NCBI GenBank assembly: GCA_911728435.2
Contig: OU452210.1
Coordinates: 6,200,001 to 6,264,000, forward strand
Source: Apoderus coryli
Taxonomy: Eukaryota > Arthropoda > Insecta > Coleoptera > Attelabidae
Length of the DNA: 64,000 nucleotides
Reading direction: 5' to 3'
The position numbers were made by a program, and so were the translations under genes. This document shows, one piece after another, positions 25,263 through 37,160 of this stretch. Each line of letters starts with the position of its first letter. Position 1 is the stretch's first letter. The notes below the pieces were generated by a model, which worked only from the letters and a program-made list of their open reading frames with translations, was not told where the DNA came from and did no database searches.

Positions 25263-28200
25263 GGATGTGAAAAATTTTGATTTCTTATATTTGCAGAATT
25301 CGATTTACTCCAATATTTGAACATATGTATATTTTTTGTATAATTCAAACACATTTTAAAACTTACTTGACACTTTTTGAGGATAATTAATTTTATATTG
25401 TTAACAAGGTTTTTGGATATGAGGTTTCACGCGTAGGATATCGAAGTCTCCAATGAAAATACTTGCCAATTAAATTTGCATTACGGTTATTGTAAATGGC
25501 TCTATATGTTGAAGTAAACAGATAAAAGGCACTTGTTATCAAACGAACAAATAACAACTAACGATGAAATTTTTAATACCCATATTTCTAGTTAACCAGG
25601 AAAGAATAGTAGTGATAATATTAGGCTATTCTGTATCGGGAATGAAAAATAATATTGTTTCTGCTTATTGACACATGATAAGTTATCAATATTTCAAATT
25701 GATTTTTAAATTCATTAAATACGATTTCGCGTAAATATCTACATAGGTACATGCTACACAATTGTTAATTATTTTTATAGCGTGGGTGTAGGAGGAGTAG
25801 ATTTGTTAAAATAAATATATATATATATGTACGTCTATATAAAAAATATAGAGAAAAACGTCGATATTCGATTTTATACGAACGTGAATGATAAGCAAAC
25901 CAGGGAAGAATCTGGTATAAGAAGGCGGGATCTTAACGGATAACACATCGCCATTGGATAATCTCGCGTTCCTTCGCGCAAATCCAAATTTTAGTTGTTA
26001 AACTAATGACGTTTGCGCGTCTGCTGAAACTCCAGTATTCCGGCAATCTAAATTCCGGAGTCTTATTGACCTGTGGGAGCCACGTCTAGGCATAACATCT
26101 TTTCCAATTCACACTAAAAAGATTGACTAAAAACTATCGTAGATATTACCCAATTGAAATAGCTGGTTTGCAGGTTTTCTGTTTTAAAATTAATTTATTT
26201 TCCCAATAATAACATGAAATGTTGCAGCTAGCTGAAGAACGTTGTTTATGTTCTTTCTCAAATTTGGAAAATATTAATACAAGATTCTATAAATTACCTG
26301 TTTTAGTTATATCAGTATGTGGAAACATTTGTTGTCTACGGTATTTGAAATAGCAAAAAGCTTATAGTCAATTTCACTTATTATTATTAAAATATTATTA
26401 TTAATATTCACACACCATGGGCTTTCTTTTGCTCATTTTATTCTAAACTAACAAATGAGATAATAAAAATGTAAGACTTTGTAAATAATAATACGACAGT
26501 AACTGCTAAGACATGTGATTAAAATTTTTCCCAAAAACTCTGAGATGAAGGCGATCTATCTTAAGTTTGGAATGTATAACATCCAGTGTGGTACTGAGTG
26601 CATCGTGCTCGCTACTCGGTATTTAATGATATAAAATAAAATGATATTAAATGATTAATGATATAGATACATATCTCAGCATAATGCATTAGGATTAGAC
26701 CGTCTTTTTGCGACCGCGTACGTAAAGTAATAACTAATCTGAGACTCGAAGATCAGAAGGGTCTTCCATTAAACTTTAGCAACGGTTTTCACTGTGTAGT
26801 TTATAACATTAAAGATGTGGGTTAGATGAAGCCACGGATATTCTTTTTATGATTCAAAATTGATTTATATTTCGTCGGCCAATAATTATATAGGTAATGT
26901 GACTTACTACTACTACTACTAAGTTAGGTACCTATACATACACTTTTATATTATAAATCCTATTGTCTGAAACTCATACTGGATCTAAATTAGCTTCTAA
27001 AAACTTGTGTGTATAGAGCATGGATGGGTTATTAACAAAAACAAAACAACCACGTTTTAATTAATTTTTGTATCAGCCTCAAGAGTACAAGTTTATTTTT
27101 GTTAAATTATTTTTTCTTGATACATTTACCTAATTAACTAGTTCAACCAAATAAATACGTTTTTAGAATAGAAGTTTTTGATGATATTAATGGTGATAAT
27201 AATGTGTGGAGAACGTCACCGGAGTTTAATAATATTAGTTATCATAAACGGTGGACGATGCTATTCGGGAGGGCCAGGAAGCATGTAGAGAAAATCAGAT
27301 CCGAGAGAAAGAGGGTACGCATATATTATCCATAGAAGTACTGGAATACCTTTTACTACCAAAATCTATTGTATATTGCTGTTGGATTACGGTGGATTAA
27401 TGACCCCTTATGACAAAGTGCTATCTACAAACAACCAACCAGTACTGTTGCAAAAAATTAGGGATGCTAGGGATCGTAAACCCGTCACTAACGAGGATAG
27501 CGGGAGTGCCTGGGAACTTAGAGTCTGTATGTTGTCGAATATTTAACTTCCGCAAATAGCTGGATGGGTGACGCTAGTCAACAGAGGTTGATTTTGTACA
27601 AGCTGAGGTATATGAGCATCGACTACCAAATCATTGTATATATTATCGCATACGAGTCAGTGCAGATTAAGCAAAATATCACGATTGACTAGAGAAAGGT
27701 ATTTGACTCAACTAATCATCACTTATTTTCCATGTAGCCGATAAGTCCTACTTTGTCCATTTGCCATATAACATCGGGCAAGAGGCGGATCATAATCAGA
27801 GTATACCTTTTAGAAGGTGCAAGTTTAAAGTAGATTGTCTTGATCCTGTTCTGTATCTCACTGCTAAAATAATTGCCTTCGAAACAAATGTAGGTACATA
27901 CTTTTGAGACAGAAGATTTTAAGGAACTATCTTAAACATACGTAGTCCAGGCTAAGTTTACACACGAAACTTCGTCACACATAACATAAAATAGCAACTT
28001 TTCAAAGCAATCCTGGTAAATACTAATGATGAATATCCCTAGATTATAATTTATACATTCTGGTGGATACATTTACTAATAACGCTATTAGGTACTTAAA
28101 TTTTTATAATATTACCTTAATTTGGGGGCTAAATCATACAATTTTGAGTGTTTGACCATGTATGTAATCTGTATTAAGAAATTCTGAGAGAATAATTTCA

Positions 28201-28516
28201 CAAAATACAAAACAAACAAAAATGAAAAATACTGTGAATACTTACAACAGAAAAACAAATATATTGTCACTATAATATTTATTATTCTACATACTAAACA
28301 ACATCCAAATTAATGTAATATCAATTATTAAAAAAAAACTCTAAACTGTATAAATGATTATGAATGAAAAGTTTTAAAATGGCCTGATGGATACATTTTC
28401 TTTTTTTTACAATTTTAGTGCATCTGAGGTGGTTTTTGGTCTTTTCGGGTGTTGCTTGCTGTGCTGTGATCTATTTTATATTAAAATTTGCTAATAATGT
28501 CTATTTTGTATTGCAG

Positions 28517-28743
28517 ATTACCGCCGAGTTACATGTACCAATCACCTTATTTGACAGCGACAGCACCAGGAAGTTTGGTACAGTTACCAGCGACCCAGCT
28601 GTCACACGCAGCGGCAGTAGCTGCAGCCACTTCACAATTTTATGAATACCAAAATGCTGTTGCAGCTGCAGCAGCTGCACCCTACACCGGGCAGTATGCA
28701 AATGGATTTGAAGCTTATACGCCCTATACAACAGGCACTGCTG
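28517..28743 (+). CDS. RBM24-like protein, Ala/Tyr-rich exon
   Basis: A 227-base exon encoding LPPSYMYQSPYLTATAPGS and on through QLPATQLSHAAAVAAATSQF, YEYQNAVAAAAAAPYTGQY and NGFEAYTPYTTGTAG. It starts after TTGCAG and ends ACTGCTG|GTAATA. The low-complexity Ala/Tyr/Pro composition is the usual C-terminal region of RBM24/RBM38 proteins. The poly-Ala runs come from GCA/GCT/GCC repeats with CTGCAG palindromes. Overlapping frames on both strands are shadows of this exon. Confidence 0.92.
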
Positions 28744-29267
28744 GTAATATATTTTTTATATATTAAGAAAAAGAAGAGTTATGTATTATGTATATTGTCA
28801 GCTAGCAAAAGTAATCATTTTCCAACCGCTCTGTTCAACTTCTAGTCGATTGAAGTTTACAAAAAATATATTTTGTCACTTCTTGATTGCTAACCTAGTG
28901 GTATTTTTATTATTTATTTATTTTTGTTATTGTTTATGTATGTATATAGAATTAGCAATAGACCGATTACAGGCCCATTTAATTAAATAGGCATCTAAAA
29001 TTAAAACATAATTTTTGCTTGTTGGTTTATGCTAAACTAGACATACTCATGCCCTTTCATTCAAGAATGATACCTCGTTTGATTCAAACGAACTATATCC
29101 AAAGATTTAAAAAAAATAAAATGCAAGTAGCAATAGTTTTTGAATCAGTATTGAACTGCATCAGCGCATAAAGTTGTCGTTTTTAACCAGCGCATCCGCT
29201 ATCGCTAGAATCATTTAATAAGAAAATTTAACCCCCGTCATCACGATTAGCAATGATTGCTACATAT

Positions 29268-29880
29268 ACGAGGGGCATTTATAATTCCCTGGACTTGTAG
29301 GGATGGAAATTGGTGGTGGGGATATTTGTGTTTTCTTATTCTTACGAAAGACCAAAACACTATATATTGAAGAATTAACATACGAATGATGCAATTTGGA
29401 CTGACTAACCAGTTTTCGTCTATCATCATCATCATTTCTACACCAATCCTCTCAAAGAATTAATAATACATCTGCGTATCATCTGCATACATATGAACGG
29501 AACGTGACACACAACTAGTTAAATTACTGGTGTAAAGATTAAACAATAACGGTCCCAAAATCTAACCCTGAGGAACACCAACTAAACATCTCGTTAAGAT
29601 GACCGACCCACCGCTGTTTCGACTAACTGTGACCGATGCGACATATAATTAAGTATAACTCTTTGTGCATCGTCTGAGAACCCCAAATATTAAGCACTCA
29701 GTGGGCTTCGATAATATAAATCACCCACCCTGTTTTCCAGACTTCACCCCGAGCGTTTATTATTTGTCCCCAAAATGAAAACAGAACTCCGTGGGAACAG
29801 ATTTACGAGCGATGAAGAAGTGAACGAAACAGTTCCGGAATATTTTGCGGCAAAAGATTCAACAATTTTTTATTAAGGTA
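29268..29880 (+). pseudogene. mariner transposase remnant
   Basis: At 29720-29880 the plus strand encodes a worn C-terminus: HPPCFPDFTPSVYYLSPKMK, then ELRGNRFTSDEEVNETVPEY, FAAKDSTIFY, a stop, and GI. This matches the HPPYSPDLxPSDYHLFPxMK...RFxSxEEV block of mariner (DD34D) transposases; the last catalytic Asp is in FPDFTP. A possible left terminus is ACGAGGGGCATTTATAATTC at 29268. A LINE fragment lies between, either as an insertion or a neighbour. The left border is uncertain. Confidence 0.65.
29440..29625 (-). pseudogene. LINE reverse transcriptase fragment (GVPQG...YADDT)
   Basis: On the minus strand one frame reads LTRCLVGVPQG, a stop, ILGPLLFNLYTSNL, and later VHMYADDTQMYY, which has the intact catalytic YADD box. 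The in-frame stop inside GVPQGxILGP shows that the copy is dead. The same style of RT (xxLYTSNL, YADDTQ) fits the LINE family at 43.8-45.4 kb. Confidence 0.8.
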
Positions 29881-30536
29881 TAAATAAACAAATTAATTGA
29901 TAGATCTGAGAATTGTATTGCAGGTGAATATATTGAAAAAAGAAATTAATATTTCAATGTGATTTTCTACCCTTATCCCATATTCAGTGGGATTTAAAAC
30001 ACCCCCTCGCGCCTCTTATATACTCTTATTGTTGTTTCCTATTGTGCGGTGTTTAAAGGACTAAATTAAATGTAAAGTCCAGTGCTGAATAATTGTGTCT
30101 ATTGCGATTTGGACTGCTAAGTATTGTACGAAATTTATGTAGTGTAATTTTGTCCAATATGGCAAAAAATTATTTATGGAATTATTGTTTTTGACTGTAG
30201 TTCTGTAATATCTCAATGTAGGTTATATCCAAAGGGAGTAGTAGTTTGTCGATGCTAGTGTTTAAGATCTACACATGGAGTTTTGAGGTAACATTTTAGA
30301 AAAGTTTGTTGGGAGCATCTTGATAATTGCTGTAAACTATATACTTTTGGATTATTGATATATACTTAAATGTTACAATCAATCACTAGAAACTCCTATT
30401 AAAATAAAATTATATTGTATTAACCACCTCTCTGGTGTCAACTACTTCACTTTTAACCTATATTGCATTATTTTAATATCACATTTTATGTAATTATTAT
30501 CTTCACACTATATAAAAAAGTATGATTTACTTTTAG

Positions 30537-30682
30537 GAGCCGCCAGTTACATGCCATACACTTATGCAGCCTTACCGCAAACTCCAGGTATTCAAACAGC
30601 AACAGCCGGAGGATTTCCAGGTATTCCATATCAAGCTGCAGCTGCTCAAGCTCCCAGTTTACAAGAAGCTAGATTACAATAA
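30537..30682 (+). CDS. RBM24-like protein, last coding exon
   Basis: The exon starts after TTTTAG and encodes GAASYMPYTYAALPQTPG, IQTATAGGFPGIPYQAAAAQ and APSLQEARLQ, ending with TAA at 30680-30682. A short charged tail after Ala/Pro/Tyr-rich sequence is the expected end of an RBM24-type protein. The summed exon length from 6400 is 561 bases including the stop, without any frame conflict. Confidence 0.92.
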
Positions 30683-32720
30683 GAGGAAAATTGAGAATAA
30701 TTTATGAATTAGTACGACCAATGAAATGTTATTATCGGAAACTAGGAAAATAAGTGAAACATGTTTAGTGATATAGTTTGTTTATTATACATATTATATT
30801 GTAATGTAGGTAGTTTTTAAGTTTTATATTGCAAATTATTTATACTTAAGCACATATTTACTCAAGACAACTAAAACATAATAATTTAAAGATCTGTCTA
30901 GATATTTTCGATAAATCAAATTTACATACCACTGAAGTTTTTCCAAATCAAATTGATGGAAGATTTATAATGCTCAATAAAACTAGATATAGCAGATAGA
31001 CTTAAAAAATTGCTCCTACTTTTGCAGATAGTTTCTGTTAATTCTGCAAAAGAAAGTGCAATATTATATTTACTTTTGATTGGGTATATTAAACTACAAT
31101 GACGTAGTAAGTAGTTCTAGTCGTATTCGTAAGTAAGATAAATTTACTTAATAGACAATCAAAAATATCGATATAAAATGTACTTAATTTATTGCACAAA
31201 AATACGAATAATAATTTAAAATTACGTTGGTTGACACTAGATTATATAAAAATTCGTATGTTATTAAGGCTGCAAAAAATGTATAGGTACTTATATGAAA
31301 ACATTAACTAGGTATATTGTCGAAACTTATATTCATTGGTAGGTAATTTCATACGTTTTTCAGTACTTGGTGCCTTCGAATAAATTAAAATACCTTAATA
31401 AAAAAATAATTTGAAATTCTTAAAATGTACTGTAATAACATACTTCTAGTCAAGAATTTTGAACGTTTTGAATGGTCCGTCCAATTTTCTCTTTGTATCA
31501 AAATCTAAGACTTGCAACATTGTAAGACTTTTGACAAGGAAAGCTTAAAATAATTAATTTTGTTGTGGATATAGTTACACTGTACGTTTTAGAAGATATT
31601 TGGTTAATTAAATAATTTAATATAAATTATTACACGTCATCATTAATAATTGTCAAATTTAATGACCCTTTTAGCAGGTTTAAGAATACTTATTAGATTA
31701 TATATATTTCATAAGGATTGAATTGTTTCTCTCAAAATTAATCTTAAATTTGAAACAATCTAAGAATAGTCCCTATAAATTCAGTAAAATTCTTATCATG
31801 AAATTAATATACTGTAAACTATGCAAATATTAATAGTTTGAGGATAAATAAGCAAATTCCAAGGAATTATCATCTTTGAATCAGAAACTTTTCAGATATT
31901 CAATAACCACTGAAAGTTTTTCACTATCTGGAACATTTATGTTAGAAAAGTACTAAATACTTTTTACCATATTAATTCTATATATAATTTGAAGCACGAT
32001 ATTCTGAGTCATTGCTGATATTGTGTATCTTATATTTGAACTTTGTATTTTTATTTAATAGGAAAATCAAAAACCGAGGTTACATTACTTTCGCTCTTTA
32101 AAAAAAATAAAATTAAATCCAAGGGTTGTAAGAACTTAAATTCCTCTAGTTCTAATGCCTACTTTATTGAAAATTTTTTCACTCCATTCCAGTGATAATT
32201 AAACCAATATTTTACTATTCCAATTACTTTTCATTTTCAAATAACTGTAATGGTGTAGGTCCAGTAAAGACAGAATAACGAGAAATCCAACATATTTAAC
32301 CATCTCTTCGGTTCTAAACATTATACAAAATATATTTCTTAAGAGTTATTCTCAAACTATGCATACATTATTGTATATTGTTTAATTTCTTTTTTAATTA
32401 ATTTTAAATAAAACTTTTTAGGTCCTAATATTCTTTTAACTATTTTTTAAATGACTGAGTCAAACTAGGTCATTTTATGTAATTTATAAAAATCTTAAGA
32501 CAGCTGTTTAGCTCTATTATTAATTACGATATTATTTAACAAAATACTAGTATTAGTGATAACAATAAATTAACTGTAGAATATATAACTTGTTATCATT
32601 AAATTTTAATAAATTATTTTCTACTAAGGTTATAATATAAGATATTAAATATAGTTAATAAATATTTATAAAATAGTTCAAGATATGTAATTTTTATTTT
32701 ATTTAACCCCCTTTTAGAGT
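30683..32720 (+). other. probable 3' UTR and downstream DNA of the RBM24-like gene
   Basis: AT-rich sequence without open frames. AATAAA occurs near 30975, 32408 and 32564, so the transcript could end at one of these. RBM24/RBM38 mRNAs often have long 3' UTRs, but which signal is used cannot be told here. Confidence 0.4.
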
Positions 32721-33486
32721 ATGTCGAAGTGAAATCGACAAAAGCCTTTTATCTCTTAATTCTATCCATAGCTTCATAAGGGTAGTAAAGATTACCCTCT
32801 CATTTCATTAAGTAGGGGAGAAAGTTGACATATAACATCGCGATAAAGGTTCTTAGGTGAAATAAAAGAAACTGGTGTTTCTACCTTTTTAGTGAATTAT
32901 TATTTTATTAAAATACCTAATAGGTGATTACAAAATAATATATTATTAACTAGTCCTGTAATATATTATTATTAACTAGTTTTTTATAACGGTCAGCTGC
33001 TTGGTAGACGTAAGAAAAACTAAAATTATTTACAGCAGTAAATAAATAATTTATAGACTCACTTTCTATAAACAAAGGATTTTCTTTAAATTAGCATAAC
33101 CTCAATTAAATTAAAGAAAGAATGGGCATGACATATTATATTGATATGCCTTATCTATTTTTTTAAAAAAAATTATTTTGCTTGTCTTGTGCTGTGGTTC
33201 ACAATCATAAACAAAAAAATTTTTAACTATTATTTTTATTATTATTTATTTATTTTTTATTATTTTAATAATAGTCTCATGTCGATTTTTGTTTTCAACG
33301 TTTGGAGAAAACTTAGCTTGTCTTTTTCAAGAATTTCTTTTTCAATTCACAAACATTTACATTTTCGTTTCTTCCCCTAGAAATAATTTGATAGGATATA
33401 AACTTTTTATTTTTTTATAAGTTACATCTAAATGAAAGGATTGATGTCCTGTTGTCGATCAACGTCAATATTGGTATATTTATTAT

Positions 33487-34205
33487 TCAGTAATGTAAGT
33501 GTTTCATGGGCTGTCCAGTCCAAAATCCACACCAAAAAGTGACACGTTGTGGATGTATTTGTTTTTCTACAATCACATGTGGCTTCTCAAAACCCCAAAG
33601 GCGGCAGTTTTGGCGATTAACAAACCCATCAAGGTGAAAATGTGCTTCGTCGCTTAGGATGATTTTGCTCGAAAAATCAGCATCCATTTGTTGATGCTGA
33701 ATAATCCATTCTGCAAACTCTCTTCGCTGTGCATGGTCATAAGGCTTCAGTTCTTGTGTTATTTGATTTTTTTAAGCATGGAGACACAGATCTTTAGTGA
33801 GTATACGCTGTAGAGAGCTTCTTGCAATTTGCAATTCTTGTCCACGACGCCGAATTGAAGTTCCTAGATTGTCATCGACACTCTCAGGCACTGCTTCGAT
33901 ATTAACATTTGATCCTGTCTCCCGGAATTTTTCAATTAATCTATTCACAGTTGATGAAGTTAAAACACTATTTCGACCATATTTTGTATGAAACTTTCGA
34001 ACTGCGGCCGCCAAGCTTTCATTATCTTTGAACTATTGTTCAATAATGAAGACACGTTGTTCTATCGTGGAACGCTCCATTTTTACTAACCCCAAACTGT
34101 CAGCTGTCGATTTGTTTTGTTTTTAGGGTTACCAACACCACTTTACAGCATAAATGGCGGCAAATTCAAATCTTGCGTTAATTTTGGGATACCCTTTACA
34201 ATATA
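33487..34205 (-). pseudogene. mariner-like DDE transposase remnant with one terminus
   Basis: The minus strand begins at 34080 with MERSTIEQRVFIIEQ, a stop, and then FKDNESLAAAVRKFHTKYG and VNRLIEKFRETGS, a helix-turn-helix head. The next frame has IILSDEAHFHLDGFVNRQNC and CRLWGFEKPH, the second-Asp block of the DDE domain. Frame changes and stops break it, and the C-terminal third with the last acidic residue is missing. Upstream, the right end reads (minus strand) AAAGGGTATCCCAAAATTAA, a typical terminus for this family. The element lies in the intergenic region. Confidence 0.82.
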
Positions 34206-34326
34206 TTAAAGTGTTTTGGAAATTTCAGGTTTTCGGTCTGTAAATTCTACTGTTAAGCTAATGAAAACTACTCATTCATTCCGCATAAGCGTCTATATTT
34301 TTGACTCAGGAGGTACAGCTGCAATT

Positions 34327-34565
34327 TTAATTATAATAATAAAAATATATATTAAATCGAAAACCTAGTATCACGTTCTCATCTTTATTTAAAGCTTCGA
34401 ATATATCATCTGTAATCTTAAGCATCGCAGTTGCAGAGCTATGAGCAGCCCTATACCCTGACTGGACGGTCGGAATTATGTGGCAAGTTTCGAGATATGG
34501 TTTGATTTGTTTGCATAATACGTTTTCAATTACTTTTGATAGCGTAGCTAAATACACTGATTATA
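34327..34565 (-). pseudogene. LINE reverse transcriptase fragment (RT start)
   Basis: The minus strand reads YLATLSKVIENVLCKQIKPY, LETCHIIPTVQSGYRAAHSS and ATAMLKITDDIFEALNKDEN. This is the N-terminal RT region of a LINE (LSKVxExxxxxQLxxYLxxxxIxPxxQSGFRxxHSTxTALLKxTDD). It is truncated after VILG. Confidence 0.82.
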
Positions 34566-34655
34566 ATTATTATTTATTTGACAAAGAGATGTTTTTGGCG
34601 ACATCTGCCTGAGCAGGCAATATGCCCGGTGAAACAAACGATGGCCGGACAAGAA

Positions 34656-34689
34656 GTAACAACTCCATTATATATAATGGAGTTGTTAC
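34656..34689. repeat. perfect 34-bp palindrome
   Basis: GTAACAACTCCATTATAT pairs with its own complement around ATAT. It lies beside the hammerhead-bearing inverted repeat and may be a junction of two element copies. Confidence 0.8.
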
Positions 34690-34747
34690 CTATTGCCAAC
34701 ACTCGATGCGTCCGAATTCCCTAGCGGGAAGCTTTATTTACGGATTG

Positions 34748-35052
34748 CTTGTTACATAAAGTAACAATACTTTCAGTTATGTTGGAAATTTGTTTCACAC
34801 TACCATGATTTCACCAGACGGGCCGTTTCGTTGATCCTCAACTCATCAGTGGCGATCGGCAGGCAGTGTTACCCAAATTTCCAACATTTGCGAAAAGCTT
34901 ATACTAGCAGGAGAGATGACTGATAAAGAGATGTTTTTGGCGACATCTAGTGCTTGATGTGGATCAACGAAACGGCCCGTCTGGTGAAAGCACGGTAGTG
35001 TGAAACAAATTTCCAACATAACTGAAAGTCTTGTTACTTTATGTAACAAGCA
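34748..35052. mobile_element. inverted-repeat element with hammerhead ribozyme
   Basis: The arms at 34748-34836 and 34963-35052 are near-perfect reverse complements. Both carry TTGGAAATTTGTTTCACACT in sense or complement. The outer ends contain CTTGTTACATAAAGTAACAA. A related end TTATGTAACAAGCAA recurs at 45072, and AGAGATGTTTTTGGCGACAT occurs at 34575 and again at 34926. The left unit, read on the minus strand, contains the canonical hammerhead core; the right unit has lost part of it. No protein is encoded. Confidence 0.75.
34779..34886 (-). ncRNA. predicted type I hammerhead ribozyme
   Basis: Read on the minus strand: CUGAUGA (34849-34843), stem II GUUG/CAAC with loop AGGAU, GAAA, then ACGGCCCGU forming a 3-bp stem III with loop GCC, and cleavage triplet GUC at 34819-34817. 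Stem I is formed by CGCCA directly before CUGAUGA and UGGUG directly after GUC. Further out, ATGTTGGAAATTTG (34886-34873) pairs with CAAATTTCCAACAT, giving a long open stem I. All invariant core positions of the hammerhead are present with no insertion. Such ribozymes are known in Penelope-like elements and retrozymes, where they process element RNA. Activity is inferred from the sequence only. Confidence 0.75.
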
Positions 35053-36390
35053 TATTTCGTATTATTTATTTGATATCATATATCGTTAATATATCTACGA
35101 CATATAGGTACCTACTATCAGTCATTAATTTTATAATTTAGAATTTTTTACTTACTCCTAATAACTAAATTTAAGGCAGATCTATTAAGCGAATGATACG
35201 AAAGTATATTATGGGCTACCTGTACCTATTATATTATATTATATATTATTGATGATGGTTTTTATATAAGCTAGCCATAAATTCGTCACTTTTTGTTTTC
35301 TTTTTCCAGCGATAAATTCATTGCTCTAAAGTTGTTTTTCACATTCAAGTTCGAACAAGGAATTTGAGGTCAGCAGTCAGCAAGCAAACACATTTAATAT
35401 TTGGATGATTGCAAAAGTATAGAACTTTTGATTCGTATGTCATTAAGGATTTGCACATTCGAAGAGTTTACCCCTCGAAATCAACAGCTGGGTAACTCTT
35501 GGAAATGCGCAGGTTTCATCTGTGATATCTTATAGAAGTCAGATAGATAATATTATGTACATTATTCCTTACTAGCATTAAGTGAATAGTGTGATCTTAT
35601 TTTATACTTAGATACTATATCACACAGTCGATATGTCAAACAGTCATGTATTGACAGGTTCTAAAAATGGTGGATGGCTATAGCTACGTATAAACGTAAC
35701 TGACAGTCTAGTCTAGTCTAGTTTAGTCTATTCTAGTAGCATAACTCTAGAAGGTATAATTAATATTATGGAGCTTACTTAGTGTAATGCCAATACAGCT
35801 ATGACAGAAGGTCTTGTAACATGTGTATGTATCACTGAATGTATGTGGCACTGAATTAGCGACAATGTGCCACTATGGATACCATCCTATATTTATTACA
35901 TTAATTCCATATATTATGCAAAAAAAAAATGAAAATCATAAACTATGGGACTACCACTGATTTCCATAACACACGCAAGCTTTCAAGAATTATAAGCCTG
36001 CTGTGTCTGTTAAGGAAAAGGGTTAATTTTGTTAGAGAAAACTCAATTAATATCAGATCAATGAAGTCATTTAATTTGAGACGTTTTGTGATCTTTTGAA
36101 CATTTAAAATCTTTTACAAAATTTCCTAGATGGATCTTCTTAAAGCCATTTATTTCGATTTTACAACTAATTAATGTTTAGCGCTGAATTTATGCAGATA
36201 CTGAAAGACGGAGTGAGTCATTATATTATGCTATTTTATCGGCGTGGCCGTTGCAACATACAAAAGTAGGTAAGATGCTGATAAACAATAGTAGGTACCT
36301 ACTTTCTTATCAATTTATCAATTAGATAAAATATGTTCCGCATAATATTAATCAAAATTAATATCATAACGTTATAGCTATGTTTATAAA
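35053..36390. other. upstream region of the OATP gene
   Basis: AT-rich DNA with no coding exon. It includes an imperfect tandem repeat of AGTCT at 35704-35735. Any promoter or 5' UTR exon of the transporter gene would lie here, but no core promoter element could be assigned with confidence. Confidence 0.4.
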
Positions 36391-36661
36391 ATGGTACATC
36401 CGAGTGAGCTTTTAAGAAGTGATTCCAATGGGGAACGAGGGTTTTCAGCACCTGTTGGAAATTACAGAAGTGACATTGATTGCGGATTATCTGAATTACC
36501 GTGTTTAAATAGACTGATAAACCTCGAAAAATGTGCTAAACCAGGTTATTTTGTTTTGGTTTTATCAATATTAGGAGTGTTATATGGAATTTTAAAAAGC
36601 TATTTTAAGGCTACTTCACATTTATGGGGAATACATTACAATATATCTCAAGATTTAATAG
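36391..36661 (+). CDS. organic anion transporting polypeptide (OATP/SLCO), exon 1
   Basis: First of eight exons of a complete OATP gene: 36391-36661, 36719-36913, 36972-37160, 39336-39434, 40099-40254, 40316-40830, 41510-41780 and 42267-42835. The exons sum to 2265 bases, 754 residues plus stop, with matching phases. OATPs are 12-helix plasma-membrane carriers taking up amphipathic organic anions (steroid and eicosanoid conjugates, drugs). Exon 1 gives the cytoplasmic N-terminus, the CG..x..PCLN motif near residues 31-40 and helix 1 (about 53-72). The ATG at 36391 is the first in frame after upstream stops, and a TATGTTTATAA stretch precedes it closely. The donor is G|GTGAGA. Length is within the family range (about 600-800). 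The sequence is divergent: the usual signature at helix 6 is barely kept (see exon 5). Confidence 0.9.
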
Positions 36662-36718
36662 GTGAGACAATGTTATAAATTTTGTTTGCACATTTAAACT
36701 AAAATGTATAGTTTTTAG

Positions 36719-36913
36719 ATTGGTTTATTTACATAAATGAAGGTCTTATGGGAGTATTTGGTTTAGTGGTGGCTTACTGGGGTAACAGAATACACCGAGC
36801 AACTTGGATCGGTTCATTAGCTATATATTTAGCAATTTCTAGTGCGACTCTATCAGTTCCTGAATTTTACAATCCCTTCAAAGATAATGAAACGAATATT
36901 GAACAAGTTACAG
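36719..36913 (+). CDS. OATP exon 2 (helices 2-3)
   Basis: It follows TTTTTAG and encodes DWFIYINEGLMGVFGLVVAY, then WGNRIHRATWIGSLAIYLAI and SSATLSVPEFYNPF. The GN/GxRxHRxxWI loop between helices 2 and 3 is a hallmark of the OATP/MFS fold. It ends GTTACAG|GTTAGA and joins in phase 1 with exon 3. Confidence 0.9.
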
Positions 36914-36971
36914 GTTAGAACTTTTTTACAAATACAAATAATTTTATATTTTTTATTTTTGTTAAATTCAG

Positions 36972-37160
36972 GTCCTGTACTCTGTAGATTATCGTCAGCT
37001 CAGCTCACTAGTATTATCAGGAACGAGTTCCAAGTATTTTCGTTTATAATTTTGGGAGTATATCAGTTATTATTTGCATTAGCATACATATCTTTTATAT
37101 CACATGGGTTAACATATATTGATGATAATATGTCTCCAAAAAATAGTCCAGGATACATAG
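36972..37160 (+). CDS. OATP exon 3 (helix 4 and SPxYIG loop)
   Basis: It follows AAATTCAG and encodes GPVLCRLSSAQLTSIIRNEF, helix 4, and then GLTYIDDNMSPKNSPGYIG. The phrase (G)xTYIDDxxxxxxSPxYIG is a strong OATP family motif in the loop between helices 4 and 5. The donor is ATAG|GTAAAA. Confidence 0.93.

Larger units (their letters stand above)
9388..28516 (+). other. 19.1-kb intron of the RBM24-like gene
   Basis: Bounded by GTAAGT and TTGCAG. It contains a SINE (19.5-19.8 kb), a nested foldback (20.75-21.65 kb), a small MITE-like repeat (22.8-23.0 kb) and a dead transposase (24.75-25.26 kb). Short minus-strand open frames at 13144-13362, 13693-13890, 14449-14640 and 17313-17564 have no motif that I recognise and no splice support. 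Block 27240-27900 is less AT-rich and may be an old element, but no family could be read. Microsatellites occur at 15570-15590 (TA) and in the SINE flank. Confidence 0.75.
28744..30536 (+). other. last intron of the RBM24-like gene
   Basis: Bounded by GTAATA and TTTTAG. It holds a mariner fragment and a LINE RT fragment (separate entries); the rest is AT-rich without recognisable content. Confidence 0.8.

Noticed and set aside
28418..28845. Several overlapping ORFs on both strands around 28.5 kb
   Set aside because: All are shadows or intron read-through of the Ala/Tyr-rich RBM24-like exon 28517-28743.
34572..34640. A further hammerhead (CTGAGCA ... GGTGAAAC) on the plus strand
   Set aside because: The invariant G of CUGANGA is replaced by C and stem II does not close next to GAAA; probably a decayed copy of the unit at 34.8 kb.
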